Notes: a model not told the origin generated them from the letters alone. A stretch of 64,000 bases of DNA from Bacteroidota bacterium (GCA_021813905.1 JAKAJH010000011.1:1-64000); one strand, 5' to 3'; numbered from the stretch's first letter, positions 26,403 through 38,826 are shown. A program made the numbers and translations.

Positions 26403-27273
26403 GGTCGTCGTCGCGCCAGTGCTCGCGGACCTTGACGTGCAGTTCGAGGAAAACGGGGCGTTCGATGAAGCGTTCGATATCGCGGCGCGCGTCGGTACCG
26501 ACCCGCTTGAGATGTGCGCCGCCCGAGCCGATCAGAATGCCCTTCTGCGATTCCCGCTCCACGACGATATCGGCGTTGATAAGGATCTTCTTCCCTTCCT
26601 CCTCGCGATAGTCGCGGATATCGACGGCGGTGGAATACGGAATCTCCTCGCGGAACTGCTGGAAGATCTTCTCGCGAATGAACTCGGCGGCGAAGAACCG
26701 CTCCGGCTGCTCGCTGATGATGTCGGTCGGATACAGGGGCGGATGCTCCGGAAGCATCGCTTCGACACTCCGGAGCAGATCATCGACATTGACCTTTTTG
26801 AGTGCGGAGATCGGGATGACCTCGCGGAACGTCCCGCGTTTGATGAACGCATCCATCATCGGCAGGAGCGTCGGCTTGTACACCGCATCGGCTTTGTTGA
26901 TGACGAGCAGAAGCGGCTTTGCGGTGCCGATCGACGCCAGACGCTGCTCCACTTCCGGCGCCAATGAGGCGCCGCGCAACGCGTCCGTGAGGACCACGAC
27001 GACGTCCGCGTCCGCCAGAGCCGCATCGGCATGACGCAGCATCTCTTCATGCAGGCGGTACTTCGGACTGATCAGACCGGGCGTGTCGAGGAAGATCATC
27101 TGGGCCGCGTCCGTGCTGTAAATGCCGAGCACTCGCTGGCGCGTCGTCTGCGGCTTCCGCGTGACGATGGAAAGCTTCTCGTTCAGAACGGCGTTGAGCA
27201 ATGTGGATTTGCCGACATTCGGTTCGCCCACGATGGCGACGTATCCGCAGCGGTATGGTTTTGCGTCTGTCAT
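26368..27273 (-). CDS. era: Ribosome-assembly GTPase Era
   Basis: A 301-residue Era protein: G1 GEPNVGKST, switch region PQTTRQR, G3 DTPG, G4 NKAD, then a C-terminal KH domain with GILIGSGGAHLKRVG. It binds the 3' end of 16S rRNA and assists 30S maturation. Starts possible are ATG 27273 and two TTG codons immediately upstream. There is no Shine-Dalgarno sequence: the five bases before these codons are the U-tract of a strong hairpin terminator for the PII gene. Expression must come from readthrough, a leaderless transcript, or anti-termination. The stop lies 35 bases inside the transporter gene. Confidence 0.95.
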   Translation of the reverse strand: MTDAKPYRCGYVAIVGEPNVGKSTLLNAVLNEKLSIVTRKPQTTRQRVLGIYSTDAAQMIFLDTPGLISPKYRLHEEMLRHADAALADADVVVVLTDALRGASLAPEVEQRLASIGTAKPLLLVINKADAVYKPTLLPMMDAFIKRGTFREVIPISALKKVNVDDLLRSVEAMLPEHPPLYPTDIISEQPERFFAAEFIREKIFQQFREEIPYSTAVDIRDYREEEGKKILINADIVVERESQKGILIGSGGAHLKRVGTDARRDIERFIERPVFLELHVKVREHWRDDDHALKALGYRAE

Positions 27274-27277
27274 CAAC

Positions 27278-27313
27278 AAAAAGGCGTTCCGATCAGACCT
27301 GATCCGGAACGCC
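27278..27313 (-). terminator. Intrinsic terminator after the PII gene, abutting the era start
   Basis: Reading the minus strand, GGCGTTCC and GATCAG pair with CTGATC and GGAACGCC (one bulged base, short loop; 27283-27313), followed at once by five U residues (27278-27282). It lies 46 bases after the PII gene stop, and the era initiation codons follow directly. Confidence 0.8.
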
Positions 27314-27359
27314 GATCCTCTCTGGTGTCACATGCGATGCAGGACCCGCCGTGCGCGGG

Positions 27360-30824
<3,465 letters not shown>

Positions 30825-30852
30825 GGATGGTCGTGTGACTCCTTTCACTGTT

Positions 30853-30881
30853 AATATACCCCTTTTTTGAACCTCAGGCAA
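30853..30881 (-). promoter_or_regulatory. Sigma70-type promoter for secA
   Basis: Minus strand TTGCCT (30876-30881), 17-base spacer, TATATT (30853-30858), about 30 bases before the secA ATG. The divergent PBP4 gene starts at 30942. Confidence 0.5.
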
Positions 30882-30941
30882 GGCAGCGCGTTGCGCTTCG
30901 CCTTGCATTTCTGGCATTTTCGCTGGACATTCGTCGTGATC

Positions 30942-32432
30942 ATGATGACACATCGATCCGATTCCTTCCGACTTCTGCTCGTTCTCCTGCTTGCTTCAAC
31001 GACCAGCGGCTGTGCACTCATGGATGTCTTCAGGCCGCGCGATCCGGTGCGCGATCTCCGCACGGACATCGATCGCCTGGTGACCGATTCGCTCTTCCGG
31101 TCATCGCTTGCCGGTGTAAAGGTCGTATCCCTCCGGACGAACGAAGTTCTCTACGCGCACGACGATTCCCTGCTGCTGCGTCCGGCGTCAAACACGAAAT
31201 TGCTCACGACTGCGGCGGCGCTCTTCCTGTTGGGAAGCGACTATCGGTTCCGCACGACGGTGGCCATGGATTCGCTCCCGGCGGGCGGCATTCTTGAGGG
31301 CAATCTGTATCTGAAAGGATACGGCGACCCGGATCTCGCAACGGCCGACCTGGACTCTCTGGCGGACTCACTCGCGCACAGCGGCCTGACGCACGTGCGT
31401 GGCGATCTCGTCGTCGATGCGACGTATTTCGGACCGGAGTATTTTCCGATCGGTTGGATGTGGGACGATGAGCCGGATCCGGACGGCGCGCCCGTCTCCG
31501 CGCTGTCACTGAACAAGAATTGCGTGCGCGTGACCGTCGCTCCCGATTCGCTGACGCACCGCACGGCGACGCTCACCGTGACTCCCCCGACTTCCTACGT
31601 GTCGCTCGTGAACTGCTCAACGGTAGTCACGGATACCGTCCGAAAACGGATCTCCGTCGATCGGCAGTTCGAGGATCGGTCCAATACCATTGTGGTACGG
31701 GGAGAGATCCTTTCGGACAGTCCGCCGGTCACGCAGCGCACCACCGTGTGGCAACCGGAGCTTTACGCCGGCACGGTATTCCGTGAAGCGCTTGCGCAAC
31801 GCGGGATCGTGATCGATGGCGACGTCCGCTTCGGCCTTGAGCCGGACAGTGTCACCGTCGTTGCGCAGACTATCCAGCCCATGGATTCGATGCTGGTGAA
31901 TCTGAACAAGATCAGCGACAATCTCTCCGCCGAGAACACCCTGCGCGTGATGGGCGCCGTGACGTTCGGGCCTCCAGGAACCACGCCGTCCGGATTGTGG
32001 GCGCGGAATCAGGCCCTGGCCACGCTCGGCATCGACACCACGTCGTTCCGGTTCGTGGACGGGTCGGGCGTGTCGCATTACGATCTGGTCACGCCGGCGA
32101 CGCTCGTCGATGTGCTGCGGGCCATGTACCACCAGCCGTCGATCTTCCCCCTGTACTACGCATCGTTGCCGATCGCCGGTGTGGACGGGACGCTTTCCGG
32201 CCGCATGCGCGGCACAGCGGCGCAGGGAAATCTTCGCGGAAAGACCGGAACCATCTCCGGCGTCGCTTCCCTCTCAGGGTATGTCACGACGGCGGACGGT
32301 GAACTCCTTGCGTACTCGATGCTGATGCAGAATTTCATCCGCCGGACCGACCTGTACCGGGCCGTGCAGGACAGCATCGGCGCACGGTTGGCGGCGTTCT
32401 CCCGCTCCGGTCCGACGGTCGTACGCCGCTGA
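30942..32432 (+). CDS. dacB: D-alanyl-D-alanine carboxypeptidase/endopeptidase (PBP4, S13), lipoprotein
   Basis: About 496 residues from ATG 30942 or 30945. The signal peptide ends with the lipobox TTSGC, so it is probably a lipoprotein. Active-site motifs of class C PBPs are present in order: SxxK in PASNTKLL, SxN in [10 protein letters not shown] and KTG in [10 protein letters not shown] large insert between the first two motifs is normal for S13 peptidases. It trims or cleaves peptidoglycan cross-links in the periplasm. It is divergent from secA and followed after two bases by another lipoprotein gene. Confidence 0.92.
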   Translation: MMTHRSDSFRLLLVLLLASTTSGCALMDVFRPRDPVRDLRTDIDRLVTDSLFRSSLAGVKVVSLRTNEVLYAHDDSLLLRPASNTKLLTTAAALFLLGSDYRFRTTVAMDSLPAGGILEGNLYLKGYGDPDLATADLDSLADSLAHSGLTHVRGDLVVDATYFGPEYFPIGWMWDDEPDPDGAPVSALSLNKNCVRVTVAPDSLTHRTATLTVTPPTSYVSLVNCSTVVTDTVRKRISVDRQFEDRSNTIVVRGEILSDSPPVTQRTTVWQPELYAGTVFREALAQRGIVIDGDVRFGLEPDSVTVVAQTIQPMDSMLVNLNKISDNLSAENTLRVMGAVTFGPPGTTPSGLWARNQALATLGIDTTSFRFVDGSGVSHYDLVTPATLVDVLRAMYHQPSIFPLYYASLPIAGVDGTLSGRMRGTAAQGNLRGKTGTISGVASLSGYVTTADGELLAYSMLMQNFIRRTDLYRAVQDSIGARLAAFSRSGPTVVRR

Positions 32433-32434
32433 CG

Positions 32435-33412
32435 ATGTCCCGGCTCCGGCTATCTCTTCCCCTCCTGCTCGGCGTATGGATCTGTCTTCCGGGATGCGGA
32501 TCGTCGCATGGAACGCTCGCGCGACGCGACGACGCACAGCCGCTTCCGGCATTTGATTCGACGAGGGCTTTCGGACTTTTGAAGCGGCAGGTGGAGTTCG
32601 GTCCGCGCGTGCCGGGGACGGAAGCGCATGCGCAGACCGTGCGGTGGCTCATGCGCACGCTGGAGCCGCTGGCGGATACGGTCGTCGAGCAGCCGTTTCC
32701 CGAGGAGCATCCCGGGATCGGTCCGACCGTCCTTCGGAATGTTGTTGCGCGGTTCCGGAGCGATCGTTCACCGCGGCTGTTGCTTACGGCGCACTACGAT
32801 ACGCGTCCATGGGCTGATCAGGATCCTGATCCGGCGAAGCGGCACACGCCGGTACCCGGCGCGAACGACGGAGCGAGCGGCGTGGCGGTGCTGCTGGAAC
32901 TGGCGAAGTGTTTTCGCACCGTCCCTCCGCCGATCGGCGTGGATATCGTTCTCTTTGATGGCGAGGATCTCGGCACACCGGGTCGCGGTGACGACTGGTG
33001 CCTTGGGTCGAGATTCTTCGCGCACCACCGACCCGACGGAGCCGTCATCGGTGGGGCGATCAATGTGGACATGGTCGGCGGTCGTTCGCTGATCATCCGG
33101 CGGGAAGGATATTCCGACTCGCGGGCGCGCGATCTCGTCGAGCGGGTCTTTGCGGCTGCGGCCGATGCGGGCGCGACCGCCTTTCGCGACGAACCGGGCA
33201 TCACAATCCTTGACGATCATGTGCCGCTGACTGACGCCGGGATCCGTGCGATCGATCTCATCGATTTCGGGAATGGCACCACGTCGGATCGCACCTGGCA
33301 TACGGTCTCCGATGTTCCCGATTCGTGCAGCGCGTCGAGTCTCGGGATGGTCGGGGCGACGCTCGTGGAATTCATCTATCACTACGGACCTGTGTGGGAG
33401 CAAGAGCAATGA
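32435..33412 (+). CDS. M28-fold lipoprotein, probable glutaminyl-peptide cyclotransferase
   Basis: A 325-residue lipoprotein (lipobox CLPGC). It has the M28 zinc fold: TAHYDTRPWADQ, then GANDGASGVAVLLELA, LFDGEDLG, and a late DDHVPLTDAGI and TWHTVSDVPDSCS. The spacing, the FDGED-LG plus WCLGSRFF arrangement, DHVPL and the WHTxxD motif resemble glutaminyl cyclases more than aminopeptidases. It would convert N-terminal Gln of exported proteins to pyroglutamate. This fits the Gln at +1 found in the secreted proteins of this window. A broad M28 aminopeptidase remains the alternative. Confidence 0.82.
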   Translation: MSRLRLSLPLLLGVWICLPGCGSSHGTLARRDDAQPLPAFDSTRAFGLLKRQVEFGPRVPGTEAHAQTVRWLMRTLEPLADTVVEQPFPEEHPGIGPTVLRNVVARFRSDRSPRLLLTAHYDTRPWADQDPDPAKRHTPVPGANDGASGVAVLLELAKCFRTVPPPIGVDIVLFDGEDLGTPGRGDDWCLGSRFFAHHRPDGAVIGGAINVDMVGGRSLIIRREGYSDSRARDLVERVFAAAADAGATAFRDEPGITILDDHVPLTDAGIRAIDLIDFGNGTTSDRTWHTVSDVPDSCSASSLGMVGATLVEFIYHYGPVWEQEQ

Positions 33413-34083
33413 ATGAAACGCGGGCGACCTCGTTCGGCCTCTATGAAGCGAGCCGGATCCTGATGCCGGGCTTCTACTTCACGACGCTGCTCCTGTTCTT
33501 CTGCCTCGCGTTTCTTCCGGCGCCTCTCTCCCCCGACCGCCTGGGCGGATGGATCTGGCCCGCGTTTCTCTTCCTGACGGTGGTGTCGGGACTGACGATG
33601 TATGCCAAGGAGACGCCGAAGCGACGACGCGCGTTCCAGCAGAACCAGCCGAGTACCTTCCTGCAAACGCTGGCGCGAACGATGCCCGACACAGAAGTCC
33701 TCAGCGATGCGGAAGCACAGCGGACGTACTTCTACATCTTGAACAATCACGTCCCGTCGCTCTTTCACGAGAAGATCTTTTTCTTCGGTACCGTGTATCA
33801 GGTAATGATCCAGGTGCGGCGGACAACATTCTGGTTCGCGCTGCTCGGACTCCTCGTCGCCGGGGCGATGCTCGCGGCTGGCAGCGCGCTCCCCGAGCGA
33901 TCGGGCGCGGTACTCTTCGTGATCGTCACGTGGATGATCTATCTCATCAATGTGCGGTACAACAAAGCCGACCGGAAGATGCAGGAAAACTATCAGGATC
34001 AGATCTTCTGGCTGCAGATGAACGCCGATCTGGTCCGCCGCATTCTGACCCAGGAACGATCAACCCGGACAAATCCCTCATGA
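33409..34083 (+). CDS. Unrecognised four-helix membrane protein
   Basis: A 224-residue protein I do not recognise. Two membrane helices lie near residues 18-62 and two near 143-186, separated by a polar domain of about 80 residues with a basic start (KETPKRRR). The C-terminal tail is polar and helical. Start ATG 33409 overlaps the cyclase-like gene stop (ATGA) and its own stop overlaps prmA (ATGA), so it is certainly translated as part of this operon. No catalytic motif is visible. Confidence 0.7.
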   Translation: MNETRATSFGLYEASRILMPGFYFTTLLLFFCLAFLPAPLSPDRLGGWIWPAFLFLTVVSGLTMYAKETPKRRRAFQQNQPSTFLQTLARTMPDTEVLSDAEAQRTYFYILNNHVPSLFHEKIFFFGTVYQVMIQVRRTTFWFALLGLLVAGAMLAAGSALPERSGAVLFVIVTWMIYLINVRYNKADRKMQENYQDQIFWLQMNADLVRRILTQERSTRTNPS

Positions 34084-34943
34084 CACGACGGACATGGTAT
34101 TGCATCCATCTTCTGCTCCCGACCCAGCTGCAGGATCTGCTCATCGGGCAGCTCGTTCCGTTGGGATTCGAAGGATTCGAGCAGTTGCCCGACAGCATCG
34201 ACGGCTACGTGCGGGCGAAGCGATGGGACCGGGCGACGGCTCGCCGCTTCCGGAACGTTCTCGAGCGGTTCCAGAGGGAATTTCCCTCCGCCCCCGTGCG
34301 CTCGACGCTCCGGCGCGTGCGCGAAGAGAACTGGAACAAGAAATGGGAAGCCCAGGCCGGGATCGTTCGCGTGACGAAGCAAATCCTCATCAAGCCGTCG
34401 TGGCAGACGCTGCCGGCGCGTGACCGCGGAAAGATCGTCCTCCACATCGATCCGAAGATGTCGTTCGGCACCGGACATCATGAAACGACGCAACTTTCCC
34501 TCCAGATGCTGGAAGAGACGATGTTCCGCGGCGCAACAGTGCTCGATTTCGGAACAGGCACGGGCGTGCTCGCCATCGCGGCCGCACGGCTCGGCGCGAA
34601 GCACGTCGATGCGGTGGACGTGGACGAATGGTCGGTGGTGAACGCACGAGAGAACATACTGCGCAATCGCGTTCAGCGAACGGTTCGGATCAAACGCGGA
34701 AGTGTCGCCGTGGTCCCCCGGCGCCGGTATGACATCGTTGTGGCCAATGTGGATGCACCGACGCTGGAGCGATTGCTGCCCGGCCTGGCCAAACGCATCC
34801 GTGCCCGCGGCACGGTGATCCTTTCTGGACTGCTGGTGACGGACCTGGATCGCATCCGACGACATGCTTCCCGGGCGGGACTGCAGGTCGGGGAGATCGT
34901 CCGAAAGAACGAGTGGATCGCCATTCTTTTCTGGGTGCAGTGA
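34080..34943 (+). CDS. prmA: Ribosomal protein L11 methyltransferase
   Basis: A 287-residue protein with a small N-terminal domain and a SAM-dependent methyltransferase fold. Motif I is VLDFGTGTGVLAIAA near residue 157, preceded by the PrmA-specific MSFGTGHHETTQL loop. A late NVDAPTL stands where the family usually has NILA, so the acceptor-binding loop is altered. It would trimethylate L11. Start ATG 34080 (ATGA overlap). N-terminal region slightly longer than in compact PrmA proteins. Confidence 0.88.
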   Translation: MTRRTWYCIHLLLPTQLQDLLIGQLVPLGFEGFEQLPDSIDGYVRAKRWDRATARRFRNVLERFQREFPSAPVRSTLRRVREENWNKKWEAQAGIVRVTKQILIKPSWQTLPARDRGKIVLHIDPKMSFGTGHHETTQLSLQMLEETMFRGATVLDFGTGTGVLAIAAARLGAKHVDAVDVDEWSVVNARENILRNRVQRTVRIKRGSVAVVPRRRYDIVVANVDAPTLERLLPGLAKRIRARGTVILSGLLVTDLDRIRRHASRAGLQVGEIVRKNEWIAILFWVQ

Positions 34944-35857
34944 TGCGGGTTGCGGCCATCGATATCGGAACGAACACGATCCTCATGCTCATTGCCGAGC
35001 AGGTGGACGGCGCGATGCGTCTCGTGCGCGATGAACACGCCATTGCGCGCATGGGAAGGCGCGTGGACCGTCAGCGGCGGATCCTGCCGGAATCGTTTGA
35101 TCGCGTGGAGGGAGTGCTGCGCAGCTATCTCGAGATCTGCCGGAGCGAGCGGTGCGACACGGTACTGGCGGTGGGCACCAGCGCGTTGCGGGATGCGGAG
35201 AACCGTGAGGATTTTCTCGACTACATGCGCACGAAGCTTGGGATCAGCGTGCGGATTCTGAGCGGTGATGAAGAGGCACGACTGTCGTACCGCGGAGCGG
35301 TGTCGGCGTTGCCGAAGGAGCCCGCGCTGCAGCGTCGGGTGGTGCTGGATATCGGGGGCGGAAGCACGGAACTGATCGAAGGGACCGGGGAGGAAGTACT
35401 GACCGCGCGAAGTACGAACGTCGGCTCCGTCCGGTTGTCAGAGCGGTTCCTTTCGAACCTTCCTCCAACAGCTGCGGCGCTCGAACAGGCGACCCGGGAA
35501 GTGGACACGGCGCTTTCGTTTGTGAAACCGATGGAATCCGATCGCTTGTGTATCGGCGTTGCGGGGACGCTGACGACGCTGGCATCGATCGATCTGGGGC
35601 TGGCGCGCTTCGACCGCGAACGGGTCGACGGTCATACGCTGGAGCGATCGCGCATCGAACAGATCTTCGAGAAGCTCCTCCCCCTCTCTCTTGCGGAAGT
35701 TCTTGCGATCCCGCAGATCCTGCCGCAGCGGGCCGATATCATTCTGGCGGGCGTGCTGATCCTGCGCATCTTCATGGACCGGGCCGGACTTCGATCCATC
35801 CGTGTCAGCGATCGCGGACTGCGCCACGGCCTGGCGCTCGAAGCGTTCGGTTCCTGA
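34943..35857 (+). CDS. Exopolyphosphatase / (p)ppGpp phosphohydrolase (Ppx/GppA)
   Basis: A 304-residue protein of the actin-like Ppx/GppA family, N-terminal two domains only, without the HD extension of E. coli Ppx. MRVAAIDIGTNTILMLI gives phosphate loop 1 and VVLDIGGGSTELIEG phosphate loop 2. It hydrolyses polyphosphate ends or pppGpp; short forms do both. ATG 34943 shares one base with the prmA stop (TGATG). It is convergent with the cysteine desulfurase, nine bases apart, with no clear terminator. Confidence 0.9.
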   Translation: MRVAAIDIGTNTILMLIAEQVDGAMRLVRDEHAIARMGRRVDRQRRILPESFDRVEGVLRSYLEICRSERCDTVLAVGTSALRDAENREDFLDYMRTKLGISVRILSGDEEARLSYRGAVSALPKEPALQRRVVLDIGGGSTELIEGTGEEVLTARSTNVGSVRLSERFLSNLPPTAAALEQATREVDTALSFVKPMESDRLCIGVAGTLTTLASIDLGLARFDRERVDGHTLERSRIEQIFEKLLPLSLAEVLAIPQILPQRADIILAGVLILRIFMDRAGLRSIRVSDRGLRHGLALEAFGS

Positions 35858-35866
35858 CGATCCCCC

Positions 35867-37033
35867 TCAGGTGCGCCGGGCTGTTGTGACGGACTCCCGG
35901 AGCGCCTCAACCGCGGCGGCGATATCCTCTTCCGAGGTCAGACGACCGAGCGAAAAACGGACGGTTGCGCGCGCCGTGTTGGCATCCCGTCCCATCGCCA
36001 GCAGCACGTGCGACGGCTGAAGACTTCCGGAAGTGCAGGCCGATCCGCTCGTCACGGCGACTCCGCGCAAGTCCATACCCATGATCAGGGCTTCCCCGTC
36101 GACCGGCAGTCGCGTCGCGTCGAATGAGATGCTCAGTATCGTCGGCAGGACCAATGCCGGGTGACCGTTGACGATCACGGCATCACCAAACTCCGCAATG
36201 ATCTTCTGACGAAGCATCTCGCGAAGCGCGGTGAGCCGCGTCATGAATGCATCATGATCGCGCCGCATGCGCCGCACCGATTCCGCAAAGCCGACGGCAA
36301 GGGCGACGTTCTCCGTGCCCGGCCGACGGCCTGATTCCTGCCCGCCGCCGTGAAGCAGCGGCAGCACTTTCGTTCCCTTCCGGATAAACAGTGCGCCGAT
36401 CCCCTTCGGCCCGTACAGCTTGTGCGCCGAGACGGAAAGAAGGTCAACCTCATCCTTCCGGACGTCGATCGGGATCTTCCCCAGGGCTTGAACCGCGTCT
36501 GTGTGGAAGAGCGCTCCGTGCTTGTGCGCCAGTCCGGCGACCTCGGCGACCGGCTGGATCGTTCCCACTTCGTTGTTCACCGTCATCACGGAGACCAGTC
36601 CGACCTCCGACGAAAGGCTGCCACGCAGTGCATCCATACGCAGGAGTCCCGAACCGTCCACCGGGAGTTCCGAGAGAGCAGCGCCCCACTGCCGCGCATG
36701 CCTGGCCGCGTGAAGCACGGCATGATGCTCAACGGAGCTCACGAGAAGCCGGGGCCGTCCTGCCGCCGCACTCCATGAGGCCACGCCGAGGATCGCCGCA
36801 TTATCGGATTCCGTTCCCCCACTGGTGAAGAACACCTCGTCCGGCGCCGCGTGGAACTCTTCCGCGATCGTTTCGCGGCTTTCTTCAAGAAGGGCCCGGG
36901 CTTCACGGCCGTACGAATGCACGCTGGAGGGATTTCCGAATGTGCGCGCGGCCGCGTCATCCATGGCACGACGAACATCGTCGTCCAGCGGCGTGGTGGC
37001 GCTGTAGTCGAGGTAAATGCGTTTTGGGGTCAT
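35867..37033 (-). CDS. Cysteine desulfurase (NifS/IscS type)
   Basis: A 388-residue PLP enzyme. The PLP lysine is in SVSAHKLYGPKG and the catalytic cysteine loop reads SGSACTSGSLQPSHV, the longer class I loop. The N-terminus YLDYSATTPLD and FGNPSSVHSYGR are standard. It removes sulfur from cysteine for Fe-S clusters and tRNA thiolation. No iscU is adjacent in the window. It follows the stress-response module after 73 bases and may be cotranscribed with it. Confidence 0.93.
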   Translation of the reverse strand: MTPKRIYLDYSATTPLDDDVRRAMDDAAARTFGNPSSVHSYGREARALLEESRETIAEEFHAAPDEVFFTSGGTESDNAAILGVASWSAAAGRPRLLVSSVEHHAVLHAARHARQWGAALSELPVDGSGLLRMDALRGSLSSEVGLVSVMTVNNEVGTIQPVAEVAGLAHKHGALFHTDAVQALGKIPIDVRKDEVDLLSVSAHKLYGPKGIGALFIRKGTKVLPLLHGGGQESGRRPGTENVALAVGFAESVRRMRRDHDAFMTRLTALREMLRQKIIAEFGDAVIVNGHPALVLPTILSISFDATRLPVDGEALIMGMDLRGVAVTSGSACTSGSLQPSHVLLAMGRDANTARATVRFSLGRLTSEEDIAAAVEALRESVTTARRT

Positions 37034-37106
37034 GAGGATACAGGAAGAACACCGCAGGAGACGGCGAAGTTCTCACGCCGTCCCCCCGGGAATACACGCG
37101 TGCGGA

Positions 37107-37604
37107 TCAGCGTCCCTGGCGGCGCTGCCAGCGATCCTGCGCCATCTCGCGCAGGGCGTCGCGCAAATTGCGGTTGAAATCACGTTCGAATACGACGTAC
37201 TGCGCAATCTGACGCGGCGTGAGAATCGAGTGGAGGTCGCTGAGGAAATTCTGTCGGACGCCTGCCAGCTTCGCCTCGACCTTTGTCAGATCGTCAATTG
37301 ACGACTGCACGACGGCATCCGTACCGCCCTGCTTCACCAGCGTCTCAATGCGGTCGACGATCGTGTTCCGTTCCTTACCGATCTGCCGCAGATCCTCCAG
37401 CTGCTTGTTATAGCGCGCCATGAAGCGGACCGAGGTCTCTTCGTCCAGCTTCAGGGCGTCCATCAGACGAACCTTCTTGTATTGCTCAAGCCGCTCCGCC
37501 GCCCTGCCGTGCATCGGGGGAGGGGGAACGTCCTGAGCCCACACGGCAGCGGTCACAACCGTGCTGACGAGTGCGACAATCCAGATAGTCGCAAATGGCT
37601 TCAT
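37107..37604 (-). CDS. Small Spy/CpxP-like periplasmic helical protein
   Basis: A 165-residue exported protein with a signal peptide (ending AVWA, Gln at +1). The mature part is entirely helical, with an LTPRQIAQYVVFERDF segment resembling the LTxxQ motif of Spy/CpxP/zinc-resistance chaperones. ATG 37604 overlaps the anti-sigma stop by four bases, so it is the third gene of the sigma/anti-sigma operon. It is probably an envelope-stress chaperone or a sensor for the anti-sigma factor. The family call rests on size, helicity and context. Confidence 0.75.
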   Translation of the reverse strand: MKPFATIWIVALVSTVVTAAVWAQDVPPPPMHGRAAERLEQYKKVRLMDALKLDEETSVRFMARYNKQLEDLRQIGKERNTIVDRIETLVKQGGTDAVVQSSIDDLTKVEAKLAGVRQNFLSDLHSILTPRQIAQYVVFERDFNRNLRDALREMAQDRWQRRQGR

Positions 37605-38231
37605 AAGACCGTCCTTTCCTTGAGGTGGTCGATCAACGCGTCACAATTTTCGTCGGGCAGTGTGCGCACGAGTCCCTCCACATCCGATTCGCTGAGTCCC
37701 GTCGTGGATGGCTCGGCCAGCAACGCCGCGGACACGGGAACCGATGCGGCGATCTGCTCCACGGCGGCTTCGCCGGTCAGATCGTGTCCGGTCACGTTGG
37801 AGAACAGCGGCTGCTGACTCTGCCCATCCAGCACGTCGCTCAATTCGTCCGCGGTCAGCGAAGAGATCAGCGGCGTCAGGCCGCGCGCGGATGAATGGGC
37901 GTGCTCGACGATCTGGCGAAATCGTGAGCACCATTGCGATGACCGCCAGCGTCGATACCAGAGGCGCCACGATGCGCGTCCACGCCGTGCGTACAGCGGA
38001 ACGTGTCCGCTCGTGACGCGCGATCCGCTCCCGGACTCTCGGGAGTATGCCGGTGAAGTACTCCGGCGGGGGCGCCGAAGGTGTCCGGCGCTCGCGGAGT
38101 ACCGGCTCGATCAGCTTCAGCGATTCGCGGCAGCGATCGCAGGCGAGAATGTGCCACTGCACCGCTCGCCGTTCCTCGGCGGACAGGCCGCCGCGGACGT
38201 ATTCGGGGAGTAACGCTTCAAGGTGTTTCAT
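37601..38231 (-). pseudogene. Zinc-finger anti-sigma factor with a frameshift after its membrane helix
   Basis: From ATG 38231 the frame encodes MKHLEALLPEYVRGG, a zinc-finger (HILACDRC) as in ZAS anti-sigma factors, and a membrane helix. At about 37919-37925 coding switches to the +1 frame: the helix frame turns arginine-rich, while the other frame reads FRQIVEHAHSSARG, LTADELSDVLDG and so on, to a TGA at 37601 that overlaps the next gene. One extra base or two missing bases would explain it. The intact protein would be about 210 residues. It overlaps the sigma gene end by 14 bases. Whether the break is biological or an assembly error cannot be told; no slippery site is seen. Confidence 0.85.
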
Positions 38232-38775
38232 GGGCATTCTGAACATAGCGTGCGATCTTCCGGATCGCGTGAAAATAGTTCGCTTTCAATCCTCCCACCG
38301 ACGTCTTCAGGATCTCCGAGATCTGCTCGTACGGCAATTCATCGTAGTATCGGAGCACGAAGACTGCCTTTTGTTTCTCCGGCAGACGCTCGATGGCTTC
38401 TTCGATCAGCCGCTGCTCCTCCTGCTTCTCCACCGCATCGTGCGGCGACGCTTCCGGACTCGCTTCCTCGTCATACACTTCGTCGAGCCGGAGCACTTCG
38501 CGGATCCGCTGACGCCGGATCGCATTCAATGAGGCATTGACCACGATCCGGTACAGCCACGTGAACACGCCCGACTCGCCACGAAAATCGCGGAGGGCCT
38601 GGTATGCTTTCACCAGGCTCTCCTGAACGATGTCGTCAGCCTGGGCGTGGTCGTTCGTGAACCGTCGCGCCACCCAGTACAACTTCTCCTGGTAGCGCAG
38701 TGCGAGTTCGTTGAAGGCACGCTCCTCGCCTCGCTGAAACGCTTCGACCAGCTCGGCGTCACTTCGCGTGCTCAT
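38218..38775 (-). CDS. ECF sigma factor (RpoE-like)
   Basis: A 185-residue sigma70-family factor of ECF type. Region 2 includes DDIVQESLVKAYQAL and FTWLYRIVVNASLNAIRR; region 4 has LPEKQKAVFVLRYYDELPYEQISEIL and a helix-turn-helix SVGGLKANYFHAIRK. An acidic linker lies between. It directs RNA polymerase to envelope-stress promoters. ATG 38775. The downstream anti-sigma and CpxP-like genes overlap it, and a sigmaE-like promoter sits just upstream, so it is probably autoregulated. Confidence 0.93.
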   Translation of the reverse strand: MSTRSDAELVEAFQRGEERAFNELALRYQEKLYWVARRFTNDHAQADDIVQESLVKAYQALRDFRGESGVFTWLYRIVVNASLNAIRRQRIREVLRLDEVYDEEASPEASPHDAVEKQEEQRLIEEAIERLPEKQKAVFVLRYYDELPYEQISEILKTSVGGLKANYFHAIRKIARYVQNAHETP

Positions 38776-38796
38776 GCAGGACTGACGAATCTACAG

Positions 38797-38826
38797 GTTT
38801 TGACAAGAGTGGCAGTCGGAAGTTTA
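38797..38826 (-). promoter_or_regulatory. Putative ECF (sigmaE-like) promoter of the sigma/anti-sigma operon
   Basis: Minus strand TAAACTT (38820-38826), about 15 bases, then GTCAAAA (38798-38804), 22 bases before the sigma ATG. It resembles the E. coli sigmaE pattern GGAACTT/TCAAA, in the 57-base gap between the Wzi-like gene and the sigma gene. Confidence 0.4.

Noticed and set aside
37919-37925. Programmed frameshift in the anti-sigma gene.
   Set aside because: No slippery heptamer, internal Shine-Dalgarno or pseudoknot is evident, so an indel or assembly error is more likely.
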